Shown: piece after piece, positions 1-7,225 of the stretch
Layout of the letters: each line of letters starts with the position of its first letter
Position numbering within the stretch: position 1 is the stretch's first letter
Assembly: GCA_011046015.1 (NCBI GenBank)
Contig: DSBO01000068.1
Location: 1-12,201 of the forward strand
Direction: 5' to 3'
Origin: Thioalkalivibrio sp.
Lineage (GTDB): Bacteria; Pseudomonadota; Gammaproteobacteria; SpSt-1174
Length of the DNA stretch: 12,201 nucleotides
Made by a program: the position numbers and the translations under genes
Notes under the pieces: generated by a model
Databases searched by the model: none
What the model was told of the DNA's origin: nothing
Seen by the model: only the letters and a program-made list of their open reading frames with translations

Positions 1-49
1 CCTCACGCCTCACGCCTCACGCCTCACGCCTCACCCCTCACCCCTCACG
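1..49 (-). repeat. Tandem heptamer array TGAGG(C/G)G starting on the relA stop codon
   Basis: On the plus strand there are seven consecutive 7-base units, CCTCACG four times, CCTCACC twice and CCTCACG once. Read on the coding strand of relA, the array begins with the TGA stop codon (47-45): TGAGGGG twice, TGAGGCG four times, then a unit cut by the window edge. The only variation is C or G at one position. The array may continue to the left. A similar pair of units follows the phrB stop codon at 12038-12051. Because seven is not a multiple of three, TGA recurs in all three frames. Confidence 0.9.
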
Positions 50-2216
50 AAACCCGCCGATACACGTCCATCACGTTCGGCAGCTGGGCGATCTTGTCCA
101 TCACCAGGCCGAGCTGCGTGGTACCGGTGATCTCGATGGTGAGGTCCATGTGCACGCTCTGGTCGCTCCTGTCAGTGCGGGTGTTGGCGGCGAGCACGTT
201 GACCTTCTCGTTGGCGAGCACGCTGGTGATGTCGCGCAGCAGGCCCTGACGATCGAATGCCTGCACGTGCACGTCCACCGGGCGCGCCTCGGCCTCCTCG
301 CCCCATTCCACCTCCACCAGGCGCGGGCGTTTCTCGGCGGGCAGGCCGAGGATGTTGGGGCAGTCGCGGCGGTGGATGGAGACGCCCTTGCCGCGCGTGA
401 TGTAGCCGACGATGGCATCCCCCGGCACCGGCTTGCAGCAGGGCGCCATGTGGGTGAGCAGGTTGCCGACGCCGCGCACGCGCACCTCCCCCGCCTCGCC
501 GCGCTTCCTGCGCACGCGCTTGTCCGGCCGGCTGATGACGATCTCGTCGGCCTCGGGCTCCGGCATCTTCAGCGCGCCCAGCAACTGCCCCGGGGTGACG
601 TCGCCGCGGCCCAGCGCGATCAGCAGTTCCTCGCCGCGCTGCAGGCGCAGGTCCTGGGCGAGCTGGTCGAGATCGATGCCCTTGGGCGCGATGCCGAGTC
701 GCTGGGCCTCGCGCTCCAGCAGGTGCCGCCCGTCGGCGAGGTTTTTGTCCTGGTCGCGCTGCTTGAACCACTGGCGTACCTTGGCACGCGCGCCCGAGGT
801 CGCGAGGTAGCCGGTGTGCGGGTTGAGCCAGTCACGTGACGGCTCGCCCTCCTTGGCGGTGAGGATCTCCACCTGCTCGCCGGACTTGAGCACGTGGGTG
901 AGCGGCACGATGCGGCCGTTGACCTTGGCGCCGCGGCAGCGGTGTCCCACCTCTGTGTGCACGGCGTAGGCGAAGTCGAGCGGCGTGGCGCCGCGCTTGA
1001 GGTCCATGATCTCGCCCTGCGGCGTGAGCACGAAGACGCGATCGGAGAACAGATCGGAACGAAAGTCGTCCAGCAGCTCGGCGTCGCTGTCGCGCTCCTC
1101 GAGCAGGTGGCGCAGCGAGGCGATGGCGCGTTCCATCTTCTGGTCCTGGGCACCGCCTTCCTTGTAGCGCCAGTGCGCGGCCACCCCGAGCTCGGCGAAC
1201 TCGTGCATCTCGCGCGTGCGGATCTGCACCTCCACCGTGCGCCCGCCTGGCCCGACCACCGCGGTGTGCAGCGACTGGTAGCCGTTCTCCTTGGGGTTGG
1301 CGATGTAGTCGTCGAACTCCCGGGGGATGTGCGGCCACAGTCCATGCACGATGCCGAGCACGCCGTAGCAGGTGGGCACCTTGTCGACGATCACGCGCAC
1401 GGCGCGCAGGTCGTAGAGTTCGTCGAGGTCGAGGTGCTTGCGCTGCATCTTTCGCCAGATGCTGTAGATGTGTTTCGGCCGGCCGCTGACCTCGGCCTCG
1501 ATGCCCTCCCGCTCGAGCTCACCGACCAGGCGCGTCATGAACTCCTGGACGTAGGCCTCACGGCCGGTGCGCGTCTCCTCCAGCGATTTCGCGATCTGCT
1601 TGTAGGCCTGCGGTTCGAGGTAGCGGAAGGCGAGATCCTCCATCTCCCACTTGAGCTGACCGACGCCGAGGCGGTTGGCCAGCGGCGAGTAGATCTCCAG
1701 TGTCTCGCGCGCGATGCAGCGCCGGGTCTCGTAGTCTTCATGCGCCAGCCCGCGCAGGCGCTGCACGCGAAACGCGAGCTTGATGAGCACCGCGCGCACG
1801 TCGTCGACCATGGCGAGCAGCATGCGGCGCAGGCGCTCGGCCTGTTCGGGGGCCTGGATGTTTTCGTCGTCGCGGCATTCCTTGAAGGTGTTCAGCCAGT
1901 TGACGTTCTTCACCAGCGCGGCGACGGTGTCGCCGAAGTGCTCGCGCAGGTAGCGCTCGTCCAGCCGGTCGCGCAGGCGCGGGTCGGAGAGGATGGCGGC
2001 GACGAGCGTGGTCTGGTCGACATGCAGACCGAGCAGGATCGCAGCGACGTCCAGGCCGTGCGGTCGGTGATTCTCGCCACCCTCCACCGCCAGCGCGTGA
2101 TCGATGGCAGCGACGGCCTGCTCGCGCAGCTTCGCGTCGGGACTGATGGCGAATTGCTCGATGAGCTCCTCGCGCCGGCGTGCCGAGACCGGCTCGTTGT
2201 GCCCGGAGTGTTTCAT
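45..2216 (-). CDS. relA: RelA, ribosome-associated GTP pyrophosphokinase ((p)ppGpp synthetase I)
   Basis: RelA makes the alarmone pppGpp/ppGpp from ATP and GTP/GDP when uncharged tRNA enters stalled ribosomes. The protein has 723 residues, close to the usual RelA length. The N-terminal hydrolase-like domain (about 25-185) lacks the metal-binding HD motif: the equivalent stretch reads ILSDPRLRD (75-83). The synthetase domain (about 235-355) carries EFDDYIANPK at 300-309. The acidic ExDD form marks monofunctional RelA, whereas SpoT/Rel enzymes have a basic RxKD. A TGS domain follows (about 392-452), then the conserved-cysteine region with Cys593-Cys594 (APCCKP) and a C-terminal ACT domain (about 647-720). 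Start: ATG 19 bases after the ybbP stop, with only a weak GGA as Shine-Dalgarno sequence. It is the last gene of the apparent ybbA-ybbP-relA operon. A TATAAT just upstream could give a separate promoter. The stop codon lies in the heptamer array. Confidence 0.97.
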   Translation of the reverse strand: MKHSGHNEPVSARRREELIEQFAISPDAKLREQAVAAIDHALAVEGGENHRPHGLDVAAILLGLHVDQTTLVAAILSDPRLRDRLDERYLREHFGDTVAALVKNVNWLNTFKECRDDENIQAPEQAERLRRMLLAMVDDVRAVLIKLAFRVQRLRGLAHEDYETRRCIARETLEIYSPLANRLGVGQLKWEMEDLAFRYLEPQAYKQIAKSLEETRTGREAYVQEFMTRLVGELEREGIEAEVSGRPKHIYSIWRKMQRKHLDLDELYDLRAVRVIVDKVPTCYGVLGIVHGLWPHIPREFDDYIANPKENGYQSLHTAVVGPGGRTVEVQIRTREMHEFAELGVAAHWRYKEGGAQDQKMERAIASLRHLLEERDSDAELLDDFRSDLFSDRVFVLTPQGEIMDLKRGATPLDFAYAVHTEVGHRCRGAKVNGRIVPLTHVLKSGEQVEILTAKEGEPSRDWLNPHTGYLATSGARAKVRQWFKQRDQDKNLADGRHLLEREAQRLGIAPKGIDLDQLAQDLRLQRGEELLIALGRGDVTPGQLLGALKMPEPEADEIVISRPDKRVRRKRGEAGEVRVRGVGNLLTHMAPCCKPVPGDAIVGYITRGKGVSIHRRDCPNILGLPAEKRPRLVEVEWGEEAEARPVDVHVQAFDRQGLLRDITSVLANEKVNVLAANTRTDRSDQSVHMDLTIEITGTTQLGLVMDKIAQLPNVMDVYRRVS

Positions 2217-2224
2217 GGAATCCG

Positions 2225-2230
2225 ATTATA
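2225..2230 (-). promoter_or_regulatory. Possible relA -10 element (TATAAT)
   Basis: A perfect TATAAT on the minus strand lies in the 19-base ybbP-relA gap, ending 8 bases before the relA ATG. Transcription would begin about two bases before the ATG, giving a nearly leaderless message. No good -35 hexamer is seen at 16-18 bases, where the sequence is GC-rich ybbP coding DNA. It may be a chance AT-rich patch. Confidence 0.25.
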
Positions 2231-2235
2231 CCGAC

Positions 2236-4734
2236 TCATCCGCCCTGCAGGACCCGCGCCGGCGAGGTTCGCAGGGCCGCGCGCAGGCCACCCACGCCGG
2301 CCAGCACCACGCCGCCGATACCGATGATCATGGCCGCCGGCCAGATCCAGAGGCTGGCCTGGTAGGGCAGCTCGAACACCTCGCGCCCCAGCACCAGGCC
2401 GATGGCCTGTGCCGCCAGCGCGGCGAGCAGCCCGGCGAGCAGCCCGGTGATGGCGAACTCCATGCCGTAGGCCAGCGCGAGCCGGCGCCGGCTCGCCCCC
2501 AGGGTGCGCAGCACTGCGCTCTCGCGCTCGCGCTCGGCGCGCGAGGCCTGGATGGTGGCGTACAGCACCAGCACGCCGGCGGCCAGGGTGAACAGGAACA
2601 CCAGCTCCACCGCCCAGGTCGCCCGCTCCATCACGCCGCGCACCTGGTCCATGATGGCACGCACGTCGAGCACCGTGATGCTGGGAAAGGCACGGACCAG
2701 GTCCACCGGCAGTTGCCGCTGCTCGGGCGCGAGGTAGAAACTCGTGATGTAGGTGGCGGGGAAGTCGTCCAGCGTGCCGGGCGGCGCCACCACGAAGAAG
2801 TTGACGTTGAAGCTGTCCCAGTTCACGCGGCGCAGGTTGTTGATCTCGCCGGTCACCCGCTCGCCCGCGATGTCGTAGGTGAGCGTGTCGCCCATGGCCA
2901 GACCCAGCGTCTCGGCAATGCCGTCCTCCACCGAGAACCAGGGTGCGCCGGCATCGCCCTCGCCCCACCAGCGACCCTCGACCACGCGGTTGTCCTCCGG
3001 CACGTCGGCCAGCCAGGAGAGATTGAACTCGCGGGTGGCCAGGCGCTGGGCGCGCGGGTCCTCGTAGTCGTCGCCGTCCACCGGCTCGCCGTTGATGGCC
3101 ACCAGGCGGCCGCGCATCATCGGGTAGAACACCGGCGGCGGCAGGTCGCGGGCGGCGAAGAACTCGCGCAGCCGGTCGAGTTCGTCCGGCTGGACGTTGA
3201 TGAGGAACTGGTTGGGCGCGTCCTCCGGCAGGGTTCGCTCCCAGGCGCTCAGCAGGTCCACGCGCACGAAGGCCAGCAGCAGCATGACCATGAGGCCGAG
3301 ACCGAGCGCGGCGATCTGGGTGACGCTGACGGCCCCGCGTCGGCCCACCGCCGCCACGCCGAAGCGCCACACCATGCCGCGCCCGTGCGGCATGCGCCGC
3401 AGCAGGCGCACCAGCAGGAGGGCGATCGCCACCAGCACGAGACCGGCGGCCAGCACCCCGGCGAAGACCAGTGCGGCCAGCCGCGGGTCCTGCGCCTGCC
3501 ACCACAGCAGCAGGCCGATGGCCGCCACCCCGGCAAGCGCCACCGACCAGCCGGAGGGCGGGATGAAACCGACATCGTGGCGCAGCACCGCGAGCGGGCG
3601 CACGTTCACCGCGCGCAGCACGGCCGGCAGGGCGAACCCGAGCAGCGCGACCACGCCGAGCAGTACGCCCTGCGCCACCGGTGCCGGGCCGGCGGGCGGC
3701 AGGGGCCCCACGAACCAGTCGGCGAGCATGCCGGCGATCACCGCCTGCACGCCAAAGCCGATGGCGGCACCGACCAGGCCGGAGAACACGGCGATCCACA
3801 GCAGGCGCAGCAGGAAGATCAGCAGCAGCTGGCGCCGCTGGGCGCCGAGGCAGCGCTCCACGGCGACGGACTCGGCCTCGCGGGCGGCGAGCCCGCGGGC
3901 GGCCACGGCGATGGCGATACCGGCCAGCAGGGTGCTGATGAGCGCGGCCAGCCCCAGGAAGCGGGCGGCGCGGTCCAGCGCCGTCTCGAGTTCGGGCTGG
4001 GCGTTGTGCGTGCCGCGCACCGAGGCGCCCTGACCCAGCTCGCGCTCGAGCCGCGCCTGCCAGCGCGCGACCGCGGCGGGCTCGCCGGCCAGCAGCCAGG
4101 CATGGCGCACGCGGCTCGCCGGCGAGACCAGGCCGGTGGCGTCCAGATCCGCGTCGGCGAGCATGACGCGCGGGGCGAGCTGGAACAGGTTGGTGCTGCG
4201 GTCCGGCTCGTAGGCCAGCACCGCGCTGATGCGCAGGCGCAGGTTGCCGAGGTCGATCTGGTCGCCCACCTCGCGTTCGAGCTGTGCCAGCAGGCGTGCC
4301 TCCACCCACAGCTCGCCCGCCGGCGGACCGTGCGTCACGCTCACGGCCTCGCTGTCCAGGCTGTCCTGGATGCGCAGCTCGCCGCGCAGCGGGTAGGTCT
4401 CGCTCACGGCCTTCACCTGGGCAAGCGCGCTCTGCTCGCCGGCCAGCACCACGCTCGGAAACTCGATATGGGTGGCACTGGCCAGTCCGTCGGCGCGGGC
4501 GGCGGCCATCAGTTCGGGATCGAAGGGGCGCGAGGCACTCGCCGCCAGGTCCCCGCCGAGTACGGTGGCGGCCTGGCGGTCCATGGCCCGCTCGACGCGC
4601 TCGACGAAGAAGCCCACCGAGGTCATGGCCGCCACGGCCACCACCAGGGCCAGCGCAATGACCCGCAACTCGCGCTGCCGCCAGTCGCGGCGCCAGGCGC
4701 GCCAGGCCATGCGCCAGACGGTCGCCGCCCTCAT
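2236..4734 (-). CDS. ybbP: YbbP, FtsX-type ABC transporter permease
   Basis: This is the large inner-membrane subunit of a YbbA-YbbP ABC system of the MacB/FtsX mechanotransmission type, which typically moves no solute through a channel but drives periplasmic work. It has 832 residues, similar to E. coli YbbP. One N-terminal transmembrane helix (about 24-44) is followed by a periplasmic domain (about 45-255). The first FtsX-like bundle comes next (helices near 258-280, 303-330 and 355-376), with further helices at 397-412, 417-441 and 470-490. A second periplasmic region (about 491-700) contains the family-like stretch DNRVVEGRWW (581-590). The C-terminal FtsX domain has helices at about 705-727, 757-783 and 797-819. 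The ATG overlaps the ybbA stop by four bases (ATGA), which indicates translational coupling. Substrate is unknown from sequence; the link to TesA suggests lipids or other hydrophobic esters. Confidence 0.93.
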   Translation of the reverse strand: MRAATVWRMAWRAWRRDWRQRELRVIALALVVAVAAMTSVGFFVERVERAMDRQAATVLGGDLAASASRPFDPELMAAARADGLASATHIEFPSVVLAGEQSALAQVKAVSETYPLRGELRIQDSLDSEAVSVTHGPPAGELWVEARLLAQLEREVGDQIDLGNLRLRISAVLAYEPDRSTNLFQLAPRVMLADADLDATGLVSPASRVRHAWLLAGEPAAVARWQARLERELGQGASVRGTHNAQPELETALDRAARFLGLAALISTLLAGIAIAVAARGLAAREAESVAVERCLGAQRRQLLLIFLLRLLWIAVFSGLVGAAIGFGVQAVIAGMLADWFVGPLPPAGPAPVAQGVLLGVVALLGFALPAVLRAVNVRPLAVLRHDVGFIPPSGWSVALAGVAAIGLLLWWQAQDPRLAALVFAGVLAAGLVLVAIALLLVRLLRRMPHGRGMVWRFGVAAVGRRGAVSVTQIAALGLGLMVMLLLAFVRVDLLSAWERTLPEDAPNQFLINVQPDELDRLREFFAARDLPPPVFYPMMRGRLVAINGEPVDGDDYEDPRAQRLATREFNLSWLADVPEDNRVVEGRWWGEGDAGAPWFSVEDGIAETLGLAMGDTLTYDIAGERVTGEINNLRRVNWDSFNVNFFVVAPPGTLDDFPATYITSFYLAPEQRQLPVDLVRAFPSITVLDVRAIMDQVRGVMERATWAVELVFLFTLAAGVLVLYATIQASRAERERESAVLRTLGASRRRLALAYGMEFAITGLLAGLLAALAAQAIGLVLGREVFELPYQASLWIWPAAMIIGIGGVVLAGVGGLRAALRTSPARVLQGG

Positions 4735-5426
4735 GCCGCAGCCGCCGCCAGCACGCCGTCGCGCAGCTCGTAGCGCCGCTCGCAGCGCGCGGCCAGTTCC
4801 GCGTCATGGGTGACCAGCACCAGGGCGGTGCCCATCGCCTCGCGCAGGCGGAAGATGAGATCGGAGACCTGCTTGCCGGTGTTGGCGTCGAGGTTGCCGG
4901 TGGGTTCGTCGGCGAACAGGACGCGCGGGCCCGGGGCAAAGGCGCGAGCCACGGCCACGCGCTGCTGCTCGCCGCCGGAGAGCTGGTGCGGGTAGTGCTC
5001 GAGACGCGGCGTGAGGCCGACGTCGTCCAGCGCCTGGCGTGCCAGGGCGCCCGCCTCGCGCTCGCGACCCGCGAGTTCCAACGGCAGCATGACGTTCTCC
5101 AGGGCCGTGAGCCCCGGCAGCAGCTGGAAGGACTGGAAGACGAAGCCCACCTTTCCGGCGCGCACGGCGGCGCGGGCGTCCTCGTCCACTGCGTGCATGG
5201 CCTGGCCGAGCAGGTGCACCTCGCCGGCCGTGGGGGCATCGAGCCCGGCCAGCAGGCCGAGCAGCGTGGACTTGCCGGAGCCGGAGGCGCCGACGATCGC
5301 CACCGCCTCGCCGGCGGCCACGTCGAGTTCCACGCCCTGGAGAATCGTCAGTTCGCCGCCGGGCGCACGCACGCGGCGGGTGAGCCCGTGGGCACTGACC
5401 ACGGGATGGCTTACACTGTCGCTCAT
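4731..5426 (-). CDS. ybbA: YbbA, ABC transporter ATP-binding protein (LolD/MacB-like)
   Basis: This cytoplasmic ATPase powers YbbP. All nucleotide-binding motifs are present in the 231-residue protein: Walker A GASGSGKST (46-54), Q-loop Gln98 in VFQSFQLLP, signature LSGGEQQR (149-156), Walker B ending in Asp173-Glu174 (FADEPTGNLD), and H-loop His207 (VTHD). This motif style is typical of the LolD/MacB/FtsE group. The frame stays open upstream to 5495, but that would add 23 residues overlapping the tesA signal peptide. The ATG at 5426 starts the conserved part and has AGGA 11 bases upstream. This start codon shares CATG with the tesA start on the opposite strand. The gene overlaps ybbP by four bases. 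Its promoter must lie inside the 5' end of tesA. Confidence 0.94.
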   Translation of the reverse strand: MSDSVSHPVVSAHGLTRRVRAPGGELTILQGVELDVAAGEAVAIVGASGSGKSTLLGLLAGLDAPTAGEVHLLGQAMHAVDEDARAAVRAGKVGFVFQSFQLLPGLTALENVMLPLELAGREREAGALARQALDDVGLTPRLEHYPHQLSGGEQQRVAVARAFAPGPRVLFADEPTGNLDANTGKQVSDLIFRLREAMGTALVLVTHDAELAARCERRYELRDGVLAAAAA

Positions 5427-5427
5427 G
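5424..5427. other. Shared start site: CATG holds both the tesA and ybbA ATG codons
   Basis: The plus-strand ATG of tesA (5425-5427) and the minus-strand ATG of ybbA (5426-5424) lie in the same palindromic CATG. The two genes therefore have no intergenic spacer. Each promoter and ribosome binding site must sit within the other gene's first codons. The ybbA side is unusually AT-rich, because the tesA signal peptide is coded there, and includes GATAAT (5457-5452, minus strand) as a possible -10 without a good -35. Confidence 0.8.
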
Positions 5428-6087
5428 CGAAAGACTGTCCTGTTGTTATTGATTATCGTGTCACTGCTCGGCAGCGCGCACGCCGCTTCGCGCATCCTGA
5501 TCGTCGGCGACAGCCTGAGCGCAGCCTACGGCATCGACCCTGCAGTCGGTTGGACCGAACTGCTGGCCAAAAGGTTGCAGGCGGACGGCCTGGATTACCA
5601 GGTGGTAAACGCCAGCATCACCGGCGACACCACCCGCGGCGCACTCGCCCGCCTGCCGCGACTGCTGGAACGCCACGAACCGGCGGTCGTGATTCTCGAG
5701 CTCGGCGGCAACGACGGCCTGCGCGGTATCTCGCTCGACGAGATGCGTGCCAATTTCGAGCGCATGATCGCGATGAGCCAGGATCGGGGTGCACGGGTGC
5801 TGCTGCTCGGCATGCACCTGCCGCCGAATTACGGCCCCGCCTTCACCGAGGCCTTCCATGCCGTGTATCACGACCTCGCCGGCGAGCACGATGTCGCGCT
5901 GGTGCCCTTCTTCCTCGAGGGCGTGGCCGAGAACGAGGACCTGTTCCTGCCGGATCGAATCCACCCCAACGAGCAGGCCCAGCCGCGGCTGCTGCAAAAC
6001 GTGTGGCCCGAACTCGAGCCGCTGCTCACGATTCGGCCTGCCAGTCGCGCAGCACCGCCGGCACCTCGGCTAGCCGCGTTACGCTAG
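5425..6087 (+). CDS. tesA: TesA, periplasmic SGNH acyl-CoA thioesterase I / lysophospholipase L1 / arylesterase
   Basis: TesA hydrolyses acyl thioesters, lysophospholipids and small esters in the periplasm. The 220-residue precursor starts with a Sec signal peptide: MRK, a leucine/isoleucine-rich core (about 5-16), and probable cleavage after SAHA at residue 20. SGNH blocks: GDSLSAAYG with catalytic Ser30, Gly67 in ITGDT, GGND with Asn96, and DRIHPN with Asp177 and His180. The family more often has DGIHPN here. The ATG at 5425 places the signal peptide correctly, although the frame is open upstream and no clear Shine-Dalgarno sequence is seen. It is divergent from ybbA with overlapping start codons. 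The last 18 or so residues (alanine/proline/arginine-rich) extend beyond the E. coli-like end, and most of that tail overlaps the convergent HAD gene. Confidence 0.95.
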   Translation: MRKTVLLLLIIVSLLGSAHAASRILIVGDSLSAAYGIDPAVGWTELLAKRLQADGLDYQVVNASITGDTTRGALARLPRLLERHEPAVVILELGGNDGLRGISLDEMRANFERMIAMSQDRGARVLLLGMHLPPNYGPAFTEAFHAVYHDLAGEHDVALVPFFLEGVAENEDLFLPDRIHPNEQAQPRLLQNVWPELEPLLTIRPASRAAPPAPRLAALR

Positions 6088-6736
6088 CATCCGGCGCCAG
6101 CGCCTCGAGCGGCCAGGGCGTATCTCGCAGGTTCACCCAGATGGTACGCAGGCCGGCCTGGGCCGCGCCCTGGATGTCGCGTACCGGATCGTCGCCGATG
6201 TGCACGGCCTCGCCCGGCGCGACCCCGCCGGCCGCCAGTGCGGCGGCGAAGATCTCCGGGTGCGGCTTGGCCGCACCGATCTCCTCGGAGCGGATCACGA
6301 ACTCGAAGTAGTGATCGATGCCGATGCGGCGCACGTCGGCATTGCCGTTGGTGACCGCGCCCAGCCGGTACTCGGCGCGCAGGGCATCGAGCAGCGCATG
6401 GGCCTCGTCGAACACCTCCACCTCGTTGCGCGCCTCCCAGTACACGGTGAAGCCCGGCTCGACCAGCGACTCGTCGTAACCGCCCTCCTCGGCCAGGCGG
6501 CGCAGCCAGTGCTTGCGCAACGTGGTGAGGTCGTGCAGCAGTTCGGTCCGCTCGCGCATGAACGCCTTGCGGTGTTCGAGCAGGCCCCCGGTGCTGTAGC
6601 GCGCGGGGATCGCCGGGTAGTGGACCTCGAGCCAGGCATAAAAGCGTGCCTCGGCCCGCGCGATCACGGGGCTGCACCACCAGAGGGTGTCGTCGAGGTC
6701 GAAGGTCAGGCAGCGGATGGTCATGGCGGGCGGCAC
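6026..6736 (-). CDS. HAD-superfamily phosphatase, YigB-like
   Basis: This is a cytoplasmic phosphatase of the haloacid dehalogenase superfamily. The 236-residue protein shows motif I DLDDT (nucleophile Asp13, acid/base Asp15), motif II Thr129 in VTNGNA, motif III Lys157 in AAKPHPE, and motif IV GDDPVRD (Asp182, Asp183). A helical cap lies between motifs I and II, as in subfamily IA. ITNGNA-type motif II, YFEFV and GDD resemble E. coli YigB, which dephosphorylates FMN and a riboflavin-pathway intermediate. The exact substrate here is uncertain. Start: GTG at 6736, directly after the yjbQ TGA, chosen because AGGG lies 7 bases upstream. An ATG at 6724 (residue 5) has no ribosome binding site. 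The 3' end overlaps convergent tesA by 62 bases. Confidence 0.85.
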   Translation of the reverse strand: MPPAMTIRCLTFDLDDTLWWCSPVIARAEARFYAWLEVHYPAIPARYSTGGLLEHRKAFMRERTELLHDLTTLRKHWLRRLAEEGGYDESLVEPGFTVYWEARNEVEVFDEAHALLDALRAEYRLGAVTNGNADVRRIGIDHYFEFVIRSEEIGAAKPHPEIFAAALAAGGVAPGEAVHIGDDPVRDIQGAAQAGLRTIWVNLRDTPWPLEALAPDASVTRLAEVPAVLRDWQAES

Positions 6737-7156
6737 TCAGCGACCCTGCAGGGTCAGGGTGATGTGCCGGCGGTGCGACGCCGTCCGGTGCTCCCAGACA
6801 TATACCCCCTGCCAGGTACCGAGCCCGCTGCGCCCGCGTACGACGGGGATGGACAGCCCGGTCTGGGTAAGCACGGTACGCACGTGCGCGGGCATGTCGT
6901 CCGGCCCCTCGTCCCGGTGCACGAAGTCCGGATCGCCGTCGGGCACGAGACGGGCCATGAAGGTCTCGAGGTCACGACGCACGTCGGGATCGGCGTTCTC
7001 GCAGAGCATCAGCGAGGCGCTGGTGTGGTGGATGAAGACATGGCACAGGCCGGTCTCGACGCCGGCCCCGGCGATGAAGCGTTCGATCGGGCCGGTGATG
7101 TCATAGGTGCCGCGGCCGCGGGTCTCGACGATGAGACTGTCCTGGAGCAACTGCAT
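6737..7156 (-). CDS. yjbQ: YjbQ family protein (UPF0047, secondary thiamine-phosphate synthase-like)
   Basis: This small protein belongs to the YjbQ/UPF0047 family. Members have been linked to a weak thiamine-phosphate synthase activity, but the physiological role is unsettled. Family motifs are HHTSASLMLCEN, EGPDDMPAH and GTWQGVYVWEHR, with conserved histidines thought to bind metal or phosphate. The ATG at 7156 gives 139 residues, about the E. coli YjbQ length and a matching N-terminus. An in-frame ATG at 7201 would add 15 residues with no family counterpart. It has AGGGG 11 bases upstream, whereas the chosen start has only GGA at 5 bases, so the longer form cannot be excluded. It follows the GGDEF/EAL gene by 69 bases (24 for the long form), and its TGA abuts the GTG of the HAD gene. 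Confidence 0.85.
   Translation of the reverse strand: MQLLQDSLIVETRGRGTYDITGPIERFIAGAGVETGLCHVFIHHTSASLMLCENADPDVRRDLETFMARLVPDGDPDFVHRDEGPDDMPAHVRTVLTQTGLSIPVVRGRSGLGTWQGVYVWEHRTASHRRHITLTLQGR
6742..6755. promoter_or_regulatory. 14-base perfect palindrome covering the HAD gene ribosome binding site
   Basis: GACCCTGCAGGGTC is identical to its reverse complement. It encodes the last codons of yjbQ and contains the AGGGT that serves as Shine-Dalgarno sequence for the HAD gene's GTG start. In RNA it can fold as a 5-base-pair stem with a TGCA loop, hiding the ribosome binding site until a ribosome finishing yjbQ opens it. This role is inferred. Confidence 0.5.
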
Positions 7157-7191
7157 GCGGATCCGGTCGGGTAGCTGTAGGGACGTGACAG

Positions 7192-7197
7192 ATTCTA
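7192..7197 (-). promoter_or_regulatory. Possible -10 element upstream of yjbQ (TAGAAT)
   Basis: TAGAAT on the minus strand is followed 35 bases later by the preferred yjbQ ATG, which would allow a short leader. No recognisable -35 lies at the expected distance. It would also fall inside the coding sequence if the longer yjbQ start is used. Weak evidence only. Confidence 0.2.
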
Positions 7198-7225
7198 CCA
7201 TCCCGCGCCATGCCCCTAGGTCGGC

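Noticed and set aside
1..49. CRISPR-like array
   Set aside because: The units are 7 bases with no spacers, so this is a simple tandem repeat.
45..2216. Bifunctional SpoT/Rel instead of RelA
   Set aside because: The HD hydrolase motif is missing and the synthetase loop has acidic EFDD rather than basic RxKD.
894..2327. Long plus-strand open frame opposite relA
   Set aside because: It shows no recognisable domains and is antisense to conserved relA codons in high-GC DNA.
2104..5239. Very long open frames on both strands across ybbP and ybbA (889 and 1008 codons)
   Set aside because: They are arginine/histidine/proline-rich composition artefacts lying over the clearly conserved ybbP and ybbA frames.
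5011..5424. Upstream extension of tesA
   Set aside because: It would bury the signal peptide 138 residues inside the protein and run antisense to ybbA.
5427..5495. Upstream N-terminal extension of ybbA
   Set aside because: The extra 23 residues are not part of the ABC fold and overlap the tesA signal peptide. The ATG at 5426 has a suitable AGGA.
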